Positions 32,942 to 40,407 of a DNA stretch of 42,084 nt are shown here, piece by piece. How positions within the stretch are numbered: the first letter of the stretch is position 1; each line of letters opens with the position of its first letter. Source of the stretch: Actinomycetota bacterium (GTDB lineage Bacteria > Actinomycetota > Acidimicrobiia > IMCC26256 > PALSA-610); NCBI GenBank assembly GCA_005772765.1, contig SXIR01000217.1:1-42084 (forward strand). The letters run 5' to 3'. Made by a program: the position numbers and the translations under genes. The notes beneath the pieces were generated by a model. The model did not search any database. It worked only from the letters and a program-made list of their open reading frames with translations, and was not told the DNA's origin.

Positions 32942-33652
32942 TTGAGTGACGACGAAGTCCTCCCCAGTCGCAAACCCTTGCGTGTCCCGCCGCGGACGAT
33001 CGGCATCGCTGCGGCGGTTGCCGCGGTCGTGATCGGCGGAGCAGTCATCGCGTTCGCCGGCGACGATGGGGACAACACGACCGTCGGGTCGTCCACGTCG
33101 ACGACTTCTGGCCTCACCACATCGAATCTCGACACCACCGCGTCACTCGCGACATCGACTTCGTCCGGCGCCACGACATCGAGCCAACCGCCCTCCACGG
33201 CCGACACCACAACCGCGTCGGCCACCACCAACGGTTCGGGTTCTGCGCCGCCAACTTCGGCAGATGTCGACCCGAGCGGGTCGACCACGCTTCCGCCTCC
33301 GGCATCGACCACGCCGCCGACGCCCAGCACGACTGGTCCCGACACGAGGACGCCAACGCAGGCCTACTCGCAGGAGTACGAGAAATACTGCCGGGCGACG
33401 TTCAAGACTTCGCCCGACGGCGTGCTCTACGACCCCGACTTCGTCACGGATGCGTACACGGTCGACGACTGTCTCTATTGGCTCGATCCCGAGTGGGGCG
33501 AGTTCTTCGACACCGCGGCCGAGGCTGCGCAGGCTGGCATCGACGACGCGATCTCCACGCTCGAGGATCTCAGCCCACTGTCGTCAGCGCTGTGTTGGAT
33601 CGACGCCGCGACCGAACAGTGGGGCGGTTGCTGGTATTCACCGAACGCTTGA
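32942..33652 (+). CDS. membrane-anchored Ser/Thr-rich exported protein
   Basis: A 236-residue protein with a short cytoplasmic N-terminus (DEVLPSRKPLRVPPRT) and one membrane segment (IGIAAAVAAVVIGGAVIAFA, residues 20-39). About 100 residues very rich in Ser, Thr and Pro follow, as a wall-spanning linker. The last ~95 residues form an unnamed small domain with four Cys (YEKYCRATF, VDDCLYWLD, SALCWIDAA, GGCWYSPNA), probably two disulfides. TTG at 32942 is the only start in frame before the membrane segment; it lies 3 bases after the propeller gene stop, so both are probably co-expressed. The Ser/Thr linker could be glycosylated. The function is unknown. Confidence 0.72.
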   Translation: MSDDEVLPSRKPLRVPPRTIGIAAAVAAVVIGGAVIAFAGDDGDNTTVGSSTSTTSGLTTSNLDTTASLATSTSSGATTSSQPPSTADTTTASATTNGSGSAPPTSADVDPSGSTTLPPPASTTPPTPSTTGPDTRTPTQAYSQEYEKYCRATFKTSPDGVLYDPDFVTDAYTVDDCLYWLDPEWGEFFDTAAEAAQAGIDDAISTLEDLSPLSSALCWIDAATEQWGGCWYSPNA

Positions 33653-33746
33653 GCGCCCGCACTCCCGGACACCGTGAGGTCTGAGGACCCGCGCGACCGA
33701 CCGTCCAGTTGTTTCGCCACCGGAGCAGCGGCTCTTCGTATGCGGG

Positions 33747-34964
33747 TTACAGGCCCGCACACGTCCACGGGAGACCGAGACGCACATCTGCGAGTTGGCT
33801 GTCGCGCAACTCCGATCGCGACGACAGCGCACCCATTCCGCATCCGAACGCCGTTTCGCCGAGGGTGACCTCGAGGTAGACGGGGTTGTCGAGGTTCGCT
33901 CCCGCCCAGACGATGCGGCCGTCTTCGATGGTGGCTGGTTCGACATCGCCGCCGAAGAAGCCCAGTTTCGCGTCGGAGGCACCTTCCGGAACGAGCGCGA
34001 CGAGGACTGCGCCGTCACTCGACCCGTCCGAGGTCAACGCGAACACCACTTGGTCGACGAGTTCGTCGGCGGGATCCGGGTTCGCAATGCAGCGCGCTCC
34101 TCCACCGGAGTTCGGCTCGTCGACAACGACCGCAGGTGACGCCTCGACCCTCCAGCACGAGATGGCGGCCCGGCTGGGCGCCTGCAGCAGTCGCCAGGTG
34201 ATGTCCGGTGTCGATCCCTGTTGGACCTCCACGAAGTCGCCGGACGGTCCGATCTCGATCACGGTCGGCGGGGTGACCTCGGGGAGCGACACCTCGGTCG
34301 GGTCATCGGTCAGGACGATGTCGTACTCCAGCGTCACCGTGGTGTCGCCCGTCTCGCTGCGCATCTCCACGTGCTCGAGCGTGGCGTCGTCGCGCACCCG
34401 AAGTTCGAGGGTCGTCGTCGCATCACCGAACTGACTCGGTGCATAGTCGTAGGTCAGGACTGCCACGCCACCGTCGGTCGACGTTTCCGTGGGGTTGGTC
34501 GTCGAGAGTCGCTCGAGGAAGACGGGTGGAAAGAACGGTTCGACTACTCCAGCCAGGAACGCCATGGGCGTTTCGACCTCGCCGACACCGAATCCGCCGC
34601 CGTGGACGAGCAACGCCGGAAACTGCGGCGTCGAGGGTGCGTCCGCGGTTCGTGCGCTCACCACCCGGGAAGCTTCGAAGCGAAGGTCGAGCGGCACCGG
34701 CGGATCGAAGGGCACCGACCCCGTCAGGAACCCGACCGCGTCGCCGCCCAAGGTCGATCCCGAGCTCTGCCCTTCGATGTTCGCCGAACTCCCGTCGATG
34801 GTGAGCGAACCATCGATCTGCACCGATCGGCCCTCGAAGGTTGCGATGACGTCGGGCAGATCGCTGTCGACGAAGCTGGGGCCGGGATCGCTCGAACACG
34901 AACCCAACGCCCCGACGATCACGAGACCAGTCAGGATGGCCGTGTTCGCTCGTCGGAGCAACAT
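33747..34964 (-). CDS. putative lipoprotein of unknown function
   Basis: A 405-residue protein. The signal peptide LLRRANTAILTGLVIVGALG ends in a lipobox-like LGSC with Cys23, so it is probably lipid-anchored outside the membrane. The mature part is beta-rich and acidic. One stretch (VQIDGSLTIDGSSANIEGQS, later TTTLELRVRDDATLEHVEMR) recalls the LppX/LprG-LolA-like fold of actinobacterial lipoproteins, but this is only a resemblance. The C-terminal third contains four Cys (ISCWRVEAS, ARCIANP, FGCGMGAL, WTCAGL). The ATG at 34964 overlaps the stop of the upstream lipoprotein gene by one base (TGATG), so the pair is translated in sequence. The stop at 33747 converges on the TTG-start gene, 94 bases away. 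Confidence 0.72.
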   Translation of the reverse strand: MLLRRANTAILTGLVIVGALGSCSSDPGPSFVDSDLPDVIATFEGRSVQIDGSLTIDGSSANIEGQSSGSTLGGDAVGFLTGSVPFDPPVPLDLRFEASRVVSARTADAPSTPQFPALLVHGGGFGVGEVETPMAFLAGVVEPFFPPVFLERLSTTNPTETSTDGGVAVLTYDYAPSQFGDATTTLELRVRDDATLEHVEMRSETGDTTVTLEYDIVLTDDPTEVSLPEVTPPTVIEIGPSGDFVEVQQGSTPDITWRLLQAPSRAAISCWRVEASPAVVVDEPNSGGGARCIANPDPADELVDQVVFALTSDGSSDGAVLVALVPEGASDAKLGFFGGDVEPATIEDGRIVWAGANLDNPVYLEVTLGETAFGCGMGALSSRSELRDSQLADVRLGLPWTCAGL

Positions 34965-36004
34965 CAGGGCTCCTGGGGGATGATCGGACCCTGGACGGGC
35001 AACGCCGTCGTCGGCACGGTCGATACGACGGCACAACGATCGCTTGTCGGTGACCCACCAGTCGCCGTGGCGACGAGCTCGGCGTGCGGACCCGTCACCG
35101 CCAGGAGATCCCACCCGTCACCGGCGACGATCCGAACATCGGCGCCGCCGGAACAGAGTTCGTCGAACTCACTCAGCAGAAACTGATCGCGCGGCGTGGC
35201 ATCGTCGGCGTAGGCCACGAACCCGAGCACCGAGGACCCGGCGTCGCCATAGGTGGCATCGCAGGATCCGAGCGCTCCCGGCAACCCGATTTCTGCGTAG
35301 TGGCGCTGTAGACGGAGTAGGTCCTTGTCACCAACCGCGAACGCGCAGTCGATGCCCGCGGTTTCGACCCGGTTGGCGAGCGCGTCGAGCCGAGCCACCG
35401 CGTCGACATCCCAGTCGGGATCGGTCACATCTCCGCACGGCTTCACGCGATAGGCGCCACCGAGGGCGCCACCAATCTCGATCGCAACCGCTTGGGAGTC
35501 CGTCTGGACGCTCCAGTCGTCGCCGACCGCGAATCGAAGTGCCGGCAGTCCGATCTCGTTGCGTTGGGAGAGATCGCACAGGCCCGCGCTGCGCTCGTCG
35601 ATGAACTCGTCCCGCCGCTCGGAGCTGTCGTGCAGGACGATCTCGACGTTTTCGGCGTCACCACCGGTCCCTCCACTGGACGACGCCACGCTGCAGAGCG
35701 CGACCGCGCGGGGGATGTAGCGGGCGTGCTGTTGGGTGAACAGCCCGAGCCGGTAGTCGTCCGCCGACATGACCGTGTAGTCGGTGCAAAGACCATCGCG
35801 AGTTTCGGACAAGTCCGCAGCGAGGTCGTTGATGCGGGCGCGCGCTTCGGGTGCCCAGTCATCCGGGACGTCGTCCACGACGTCGGGAACCGTCTTTTGC
35901 GATGGTGATGACGGATCGCACGCTCCGAGCACGACGACCGCAACCAATATGAGACTCGAACGCCGCATGAACGGTGAACGACGAGTGCGGCCAGAAGGTT
36001 CCAT
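34964..36004 (-). CDS. putative lipoprotein with internal duplication
   Basis: A 346-residue protein. The N-terminal MRRSSLILVAVVVLGACDPS carries a lipobox L-G-A-C, so it is a likely lipoprotein. The mature part looks like two tandem copies of a ~130-residue domain. Copy 1 begins ARINDLAADLSETRDGLCTD and copy 2 ARLDALANRVETAGIDCAFA; both continue through a Y-I-P-R/E-I-G-L-P stretch, an acidic R-D-E-F/R-D-Q-F helix, a Leu-Cys pair and an A-V-G/V-A-G-D-x-W turn. The Cys positions repeat too. ATG at 36004 is preferred because TAGACT ends 9 bases before it; ATG at 35968 would give a shorter signal peptide. It is the first gene of a two-lipoprotein operon. The function is unknown. Confidence 0.72.
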   Translation of the reverse strand: MEPSGRTRRSPFMRRSSLILVAVVVLGACDPSSPSQKTVPDVVDDVPDDWAPEARARINDLAADLSETRDGLCTDYTVMSADDYRLGLFTQQHARYIPRAVALCSVASSSGGTGGDAENVEIVLHDSSERRDEFIDERSAGLCDLSQRNEIGLPALRFAVGDDWSVQTDSQAVAIEIGGALGGAYRVKPCGDVTDPDWDVDAVARLDALANRVETAGIDCAFAVGDKDLLRLQRHYAEIGLPGALGSCDATYGDAGSSVLGFVAYADDATPRDQFLLSEFDELCSGGADVRIVAGDGWDLLAVTGPHAELVATATGGSPTSDRCAVVSTVPTTALPVQGPIIPQEP

Positions 36005-36013
36005 GAGGCGGGC

Positions 36014-36019
36014 AGTCTA
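36014..36019 (-). promoter_or_regulatory. -10 box TAGACT before the lipoprotein operon
   Basis: On the minus strand TAGACT ends 9 bases before the ATG at 36004 and supports that start. Confidence 0.4.
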
Positions 36020-36091
36020 CGAGTACGACACGCGCCGCTGACGACCCGCAGATCGCACGTCGCACCCGCGATGCGAGATGCGCGCAACGCG

Positions 36092-36126
36092 AAATGGGGG
36101 CCCACCTTGCGGTGGACCCCCATTTT
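36092..36126 (-). terminator. hairpin terminator after the secreted protein gene
   Basis: A 15-base stem (36092-36106 with 36111-36125) around a TTGC loop begins 24 bases after the stop at 36150. Read as minus-strand RNA all 15 pairs form, one of them G-U; read as plus-strand RNA one pair is a C-A mismatch. That favours the minus strand. Only a short T-run (ATTTCG) follows. It is the strongest terminator-like hairpin seen in the window. Confidence 0.7.
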
Positions 36127-36149
36127 CGTTGAACCGAATCGGCGAAGAA

Positions 36150-36959
36150 TCAGGCGCCGATGTAGATGGAACCTGCCGGAACTGCCGAGCCGAGCAGCGG
36201 CGATGCGGCCTCGCTCGTCAGCATGATCCCGCGAAGGTTCGCGTTGGCCGGAGTCGCGTCCTGGCAACCAACCGCGTTGCCGAGGTCAACGGCGTAGCCC
36301 TGGATCGCGTCACCGCTACCCAGCGCCGAACCACCGACACCGTCCCAGTCGTTCGTCTGGAGCTTGTCCTTGATGATCGGCGTGTACGCAACCGCCGAGT
36401 CGATTCGGGCACCGATGCCAACACCCTTGGTGATGATGCCGGTCAGGACCACGACGTCAGCCGGGCCACCCGAGGGGGTTGCCGTCGTGACGTAGGCGTC
36501 CGTCTTGGTCAAGTCACTGTAGGTGTAGCTCAGCTTGCCCGACAGCGGCCATTCCGTCGCGTCGGTGTCGCTCTGGCAGTCCGTCTCCGGGCTGACCGTC
36601 TTGGAACCCCACTTCGTGACGGTGCGGGTACCTGCAGGCAGCTTGGTGAGACCCTTGTCCGCTGCGATTTCCTGCAGGAAGCCGCAGGAACCACCAACGG
36701 TGCCGACGGTGCCGCCGACCGCGTGGGTGCCCTTTGCGGAAACCGTGACGTCTTTGTCGTCCTGGTCGGTCACACCGGCGTTCTTGCCGTCGGCCGGCCA
36801 GATGAACGTGCTCTTCGCCGTGGCGATCGAGCGGGTACCGCTGCAGGCGCCAACGGTCGTGGGGGCAGCGTCGGACTCCGACGGCTGCGCCACGGCGAAG
36901 GCTCCGGCAACCATGCCACCCGCAAGGGCCACACGCATTGCACGAGAAACAATCTTCAC
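36150..36959 (-). CDS. small secreted protein of unknown family
   Basis: A 269-residue exported protein. The signal peptide (VSRAMRVALAGGMVAGAFAV) is followed by AQPSESDAAPT with a likely cleavage after SDA or DAA. The mature part is rich in Gly, Ala, Thr and Ser, has four Cys (GACSGT, GSCGFLQE, TDCQSD, VGCQDA) and ends hydrophobic (GSAVPAGSIYIGA). No family is recognised. It has the most complete set of expression signals in the window: TTGACA far upstream, a leader of about 200 bases with a repeat, GAGGAG 9 bases before the GTG at 36959, and a strong hairpin after the stop. This suggests a single, well-expressed gene for an envelope or extracellular component. Its composition differs from the Arg-rich neighbours. 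Confidence 0.75.
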   Translation of the reverse strand: MKIVSRAMRVALAGGMVAGAFAVAQPSESDAAPTTVGACSGTRSIATAKSTFIWPADGKNAGVTDQDDKDVTVSAKGTHAVGGTVGTVGGSCGFLQEIAADKGLTKLPAGTRTVTKWGSKTVSPETDCQSDTDATEWPLSGKLSYTYSDLTKTDAYVTTATPSGGPADVVVLTGIITKGVGIGARIDSAVAYTPIIKDKLQTNDWDGVGGSALGSGDAIQGYAVDLGNAVGCQDATPANANLRGIMLTSEAASPLLGSAVPAGSIYIGA

Positions 36960-36968
36960 GTGAATATT

Positions 36969-36974
36969 CTCCTC
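36969..36974 (-). promoter_or_regulatory. Shine-Dalgarno GAGGAG deciding the GTG start
   Basis: On the minus strand GAGGAG lies 9 bases before the GTG at 36959. It rules out the upstream in-frame start at 37010, which would lie ahead of it. Confidence 0.6.
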
Positions 36975-37042
36975 TGTCGCTTCCCCGGTGATCCGGACCG
37001 CACGGAGCACCCTGGATGGTCGTCGAGGAGGCAGACCACCGC

Positions 37043-37066
37043 ACGCGTCACGCGTCCGAGACGCGT
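37043..37066. repeat. two ACGCGTC copies and their inverted copy GACGCGT
   Basis: ACGCGTC occurs at 37043-37049 and 37050-37056, and its complement GACGCGT at 37060-37066. The second and third form a 7-bp hairpin with a CGA loop; the first can pair instead, giving two exclusive stems. It sits in the probable leader of the secreted protein gene. Confidence 0.5.
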
Positions 37067-37165
37067 GTTGTTCGGCAATCAGTTCCCCCCAACCCCTCCG
37101 ATGCAGCGAACTCCACCGGAAGCCTCCCCACCTGACGCAAGATCAAGCAGAGGCGGTCGTCGGCC

Positions 37166-37194
37166 AGTTTGACCGCGGCGAGTGGCAGTGTCAA
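37166..37194 (-). promoter_or_regulatory. possible promoter TTGACA-17-CAAACT
   Basis: On the minus strand a perfect TTGACA (37194-37189) is followed after 17 bases by CAAACT (37171-37166), a weak -10 box. It would give a leader of about 200 bases to the secreted protein gene. Confidence 0.33.
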
Positions 37195-37318
37195 GCGTAT
37201 GGAGGAATTCCGGGCCGATTGTCCGAGCGGCGATCGCGCGCCCCGTGGCCAATGTGACGACTGTGGCGCATGTGGTTTGGCCGTCCGCCACATCACCCAG
37301 ATTGCCCACCGGTCCCCC

Positions 37319-37348
37319 CTGACGCAACGATCGCCAACCTTCTACACT
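37319..37348 (+). promoter_or_regulatory. possible promoter CTGACG-18-TACACT
   Basis: CTGACG (37319-37324) and TACACT (37343-37348) are 18 bases apart and would start the sulfatase mRNA about 38 bases before the ATG at 37393. Confidence 0.4.
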
Positions 37349-37392
37349 CGCCAAACGATCCACTCGGGCGACCACAGGCGGCGGATTCCCTG

Positions 37393-39546
37393 ATGCAGCA
37401 CATTCCTCGGCGCGCACCGCGCCCCCGGACCATTCGGCGCGCGTTGAGCGTGGCGCTCCTGGTCGCCGTTGGCGCGCCGTTGCCCTCGATCACCGAGACG
37501 GCGCAGGCCGATCCCCCGCCCAACGTCGTGATCATTCTCACCGACGATCAGCGCTTCGACGAGCTCGTCACGATGCCCAATGTGCAGTCGATGCTCGTCG
37601 CGCAGGGTACGGATTTTTCCCGTTACCTCTTTACGACTTCCGTGTGTTGTCCGAGCCGTGCCGCCATGCTGAGCGGCCAGTACAACCACAACAACGGCGT
37701 CCTCAGCAACAGTTCGGGTGCGATGTTCGACTCGACCAAGACCCTCGCCACGATGCTCGACGACACCGGGTACCAAACGTCGTACATCGGCAAGTATCTC
37801 AACGGTTATTCGTGCAATAAGGCAACCCCCGAAGGCTGGGACGACTGGCAAGCGCTCTGCTATCGAGTCCAGAACAAGTACGGCTACAAGATCAAGGACA
37901 ACCTGGCCACCGTCACCTACGGACGTACCGACGCCGACTACCAGACCGACGTGTTGGCCGATCGAGCGGTCGACACCCTCGGCGAGTTCAGCGCCAACCC
38001 CGACCCGTTCTTCATGGTCGTTGCGCCCACCGCGCCGCACGGTCCGTTGCAACCCGCAACGCGCCACCGGAACGCGTTCCCCAACTACGTCATGCCCAAG
38101 CGCGCCAACTTCGACGAAGCCGATGTCTCCGACAAACCGACCTGGGTCAGCACCCGACCCCCGGCAAAAGCAGCTTCGATCGATCGCAGCGAGCGCAAGC
38201 GCATCCAAATGCTGCTCGCCGTCGACGAGATGGTCGGCGATGTCGTTTCCGAGCTCACCGCGTCGGGCGAACTCGACAACACGATCATCATGTTCGCTTC
38301 CGACAACGGTTTCATGCGTGGCGAGCACCGCATCCCGACGGGCAAGGACCACTTCTACACCGAGTCGATTCGTGGTCCGTTCGTCATGCGCGGCCCCGGC
38401 ATCCCCGTCGGTGCGACGAACAACGCGTTGATCGGCAATGTCGACATCGCGCCCTACGTCGTCGCTCGCGCCGGAGCGACACCGACGATCGACTTCGATG
38501 GCCGCGACTTTCACGGCACCTTCGCCGATCCGCTCGCACTCGAGAACCGCGCCTATCTGCATCGCAGACCGGCGTGGGACAGCACTTTTCCAGTGCCGAT
38601 GGCATTCGGCATCACGACCGAAGACGGACTGCGCTACTCGAAGTTCGCCAACGGGGTCGAAGAGCTCTATGACCTGCTCGTCGATCCGTACGAGATGACC
38701 AACGTCGCGGCGAGTCCGGCGTACGCGCTCGTGAAAGGCGAGCTCGCGACCATGCTCGACACCTTGCAAGTGTGCGCGGGCGGCTCGTGCCACGTGAGCT
38801 ACAACCGGCCTCCGGTCGCGAGCTTCACAAGTGCCGATCTCGGTGCGGGCGTCGTGAACTTCGACGCGTCAGCCTCCGCAGACCCGGGCGGCACCATCGC
38901 AAGCTATGCCTGGAACTTCGGTGACGGCAATACCGGCACCGGGATCGCGCCTTCGCACACCTACCTCAGCGACGGCACCTACGGCGTCACGCTGACCGTT
39001 ACCGACGACGACGGTCGGACGGCCTCGGTTTCGCAGAACGTCGTCGTCGACGCCAACGAGCCTCCGGTGGCGTCGTTCACGTCAACGGTGACCGACAACT
39101 CCGTGGCGTTCGACGCCACCTCGAGCTCGGACCCCGACGGCACGATCGTGAGCTACTCGTGGGACTTCGGCGACGGCAACACCGGCACCGGCGTTGCACC
39201 GACGCACAACTACACCGCAAACGGAACGCACTCCGTCACGCTGACGGTCACCGACAACGCAGGGCGGACCGACACCGAGACGCAGTCGGTCTCCGTCGCC
39301 ACGTTCCCGACCGCATCATTCACCTGGTCGGTCGACAACCTCGACGCGATATTCGACGCCACGACGAGTTCGGACCCCGACGGCACGATCGTCACGTACG
39401 ACTGGAATTTCGGTGACGGCAACACCGGCACCGGCGTCGCTCCGACACACACCTATGCCGGACCAGGCACCTACTCGGCGACGCTGCTCGTCACCGACGA
39501 CGATGGCTGGACCGACTCGGTGAGCTACGACGTCGTCATTCCCTGA
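37393..39546 (+). CDS. secreted sulfatase with three PKD domains
   Basis: A 717-residue exported enzyme. The signal peptide (RRALSVALLVAVGAPLPSIT) ends at about AQA-D (residue 39/40). The sulfatase domain starts NVVIILTDDQRFDE with the metal-binding Asp51 and Asp52. It has C-C-P-S-R at residues 85-89, where Cys85 is the residue turned into formylglycine in type I sulfatases. TAPHGPLQP, MFASDNGFMRGEHR and GKDHFYTESIRGPFVMRGPG give the other active-site parts. From residue 473 three PKD repeats follow, each ~80 residues with the W-x-F-G-D-G-N core. The closest class is arylsulfatase/N-acetylglucosamine-6-sulfatase-like enzymes acting on carbohydrates. The PKD domains probably bind polysaccharide or space the enzyme. 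The 3' end overlaps the convergent lipoprotein gene by 11 bases. Confidence 0.92.
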   Translation: MQHIPRRAPRPRTIRRALSVALLVAVGAPLPSITETAQADPPPNVVIILTDDQRFDELVTMPNVQSMLVAQGTDFSRYLFTTSVCCPSRAAMLSGQYNHNNGVLSNSSGAMFDSTKTLATMLDDTGYQTSYIGKYLNGYSCNKATPEGWDDWQALCYRVQNKYGYKIKDNLATVTYGRTDADYQTDVLADRAVDTLGEFSANPDPFFMVVAPTAPHGPLQPATRHRNAFPNYVMPKRANFDEADVSDKPTWVSTRPPAKAASIDRSERKRIQMLLAVDEMVGDVVSELTASGELDNTIIMFASDNGFMRGEHRIPTGKDHFYTESIRGPFVMRGPGIPVGATNNALIGNVDIAPYVVARAGATPTIDFDGRDFHGTFADPLALENRAYLHRRPAWDSTFPVPMAFGITTEDGLRYSKFANGVEELYDLLVDPYEMTNVAASPAYALVKGELATMLDTLQVCAGGSCHVSYNRPPVASFTSADLGAGVVNFDASASADPGGTIASYAWNFGDGNTGTGIAPSHTYLSDGTYGVTLTVTDDDGRTASVSQNVVVDANEPPVASFTSTVTDNSVAFDATSSSDPDGTIVSYSWDFGDGNTGTGVAPTHNYTANGTHSVTLTVTDNAGRTDTETQSVSVATFPTASFTWSVDNLDAIFDATTSSDPDGTIVTYDWNFGDGNTGTGVAPTHTYAGPGTYSATLLVTDDDGWTDSVSYDVVIP
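38809..39543 (+). repeat. three tandem PKD-domain repeats
   Basis: The units start at 38809, 39061 and 39301, about 240-252 bases each. All encode the core FGDGNTGTG, and copies 2 and 3 are nearly identical around it at the DNA level, so recent duplication or gene conversion within the gene is likely. Confidence 0.8.
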
Positions 39547-40354
39547 GCTCGTCGAAATGCTCGGCGAGCTGCTCGGCCGTCGGGGTGAGCACCTCGCCAT
39601 CGAAGGTCGAAACCGGATTCCAGATCCAGACGTGCAACATTTCGGGTGAGCGGTCGGCGATCACCCCTTCGACGCAGTCTCCCGCAACGTCGGGTTCGCC
39701 GACCGGAAAGCCGCTCGCGACCACGCACCGCGGGTCGGGTTCGTAGACGTGATAGTGCCACGGGGTCGCGGGACCGCCCACTTCGCGACCGTGCGTCGGT
39801 TCGGGTTCCAAGAACATCGCGCCGAGCAGCACGAGCTCGCCATTCGCATCGGGGTGATACATCAGGCTCTCGGGCTCGGCCGGGTCAGCGTGGTGATCGT
39901 CGATGATTCGCTCCGCGGACACGTAGTGCATCGCATCACCCGGGAGATGCACGAAACCCTCGGCGAGCGCGTCGTCGACGTCGTCGTAGCGCTCGCGGAT
40001 CGTCCCGATCACCTCGGCCCCGAAGTCGATCGCCGCGGTCCGCTGCGCAGCGGTGGGTTCGGTGCCGTACGGTTCGGTCGTCACGAGGTATGCGCCCGTG
40101 TTGACCAACGTCAAGAAGCGACCATCTTCCGTCGTGCCAGCGGGCTCCGGCCCAGTGAACTCGTAGTTCGGGAAGTGATCGTGGCTCACGGGTGTCGTGC
40201 TCGCGGCGGTCGCGGAATCCGAGTTCTCAGCGTCGGCGGTCGACGTCGGGCCCGCGATCGATCGGGGCGGCTCGTCGCCCGACCCACAGGCCGAACCGAC
40301 GAGCACCACGATGGCCACAACCAACCGAACGCGCGTCACCAACGCTCGTGTCAC
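39536..40354 (-). CDS. putative lipoprotein with a His/acid-rich domain
   Basis: A 272-residue protein. The N-terminal TRVRLVVAIVVLVGSACGSG looks like a signal peptide with a lipobox-like Cys. A low-complexity acidic linker follows, then a domain of ~200 residues rich in His and acid residues: SHDHFPNYEFTGPEP, VHLPGDAMHYVSAERIIDDH, LMYHPDANGELVLLGAMFLE and PATPWHYHVYEPDPRCVVAS. Two Cys in that part (DPRCVVAS and AGDCVEG) may pair. The His pattern suggests metal binding, but no known family is recognised. GTG at 40354 is the likely start. It lies 53 bases after the Calx-beta gene and may be read with it. Its stop is inside the end of the sulfatase gene on the other strand. Confidence 0.7.
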   Translation of the reverse strand: MTRALVTRVRLVVAIVVLVGSACGSGDEPPRSIAGPTSTADAENSDSATAASTTPVSHDHFPNYEFTGPEPAGTTEDGRFLTLVNTGAYLVTTEPYGTEPTAAQRTAAIDFGAEVIGTIRERYDDVDDALAEGFVHLPGDAMHYVSAERIIDDHHADPAEPESLMYHPDANGELVLLGAMFLEPEPTHGREVGGPATPWHYHVYEPDPRCVVASGFPVGEPDVAGDCVEGVIADRSPEMLHVWIWNPVSTFDGEVLTPTAEQLAEHFDELRE

Positions 40355-40390
40355 AGGTTCTCCGCACGCAGGTTCGTTGGTTGGACGCCG

Positions 40391-40407
40391 CTCGGCTGCG
40401 CGCCGAG
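40391..40407 (-). terminator. weak hairpin after the Calx-beta gene
   Basis: CTCGGC (40391-40396) and GCCGAG (40402-40407) form a 6-bp stem with a 5-base loop, directly after the stop at 40408. No T-run follows, so read-through into the lipoprotein gene is likely. Confidence 0.3.

Larger units (their letters stand above)
36960..37392. other. 433-base divergent intergenic region
   Basis: Between the secreted protein gene (leftward) and the sulfatase gene (rightward). It holds the leftward GAGGAG at 36969-36974, the ACGCGTC repeats with a hairpin at 37043-37066, a TTGACA with a weak -10 box for the leftward gene (37166-37194), and a rightward CTGACG-18-TACACT (37319-37348). No ORF with coding character was found. 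Confidence 0.6.
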
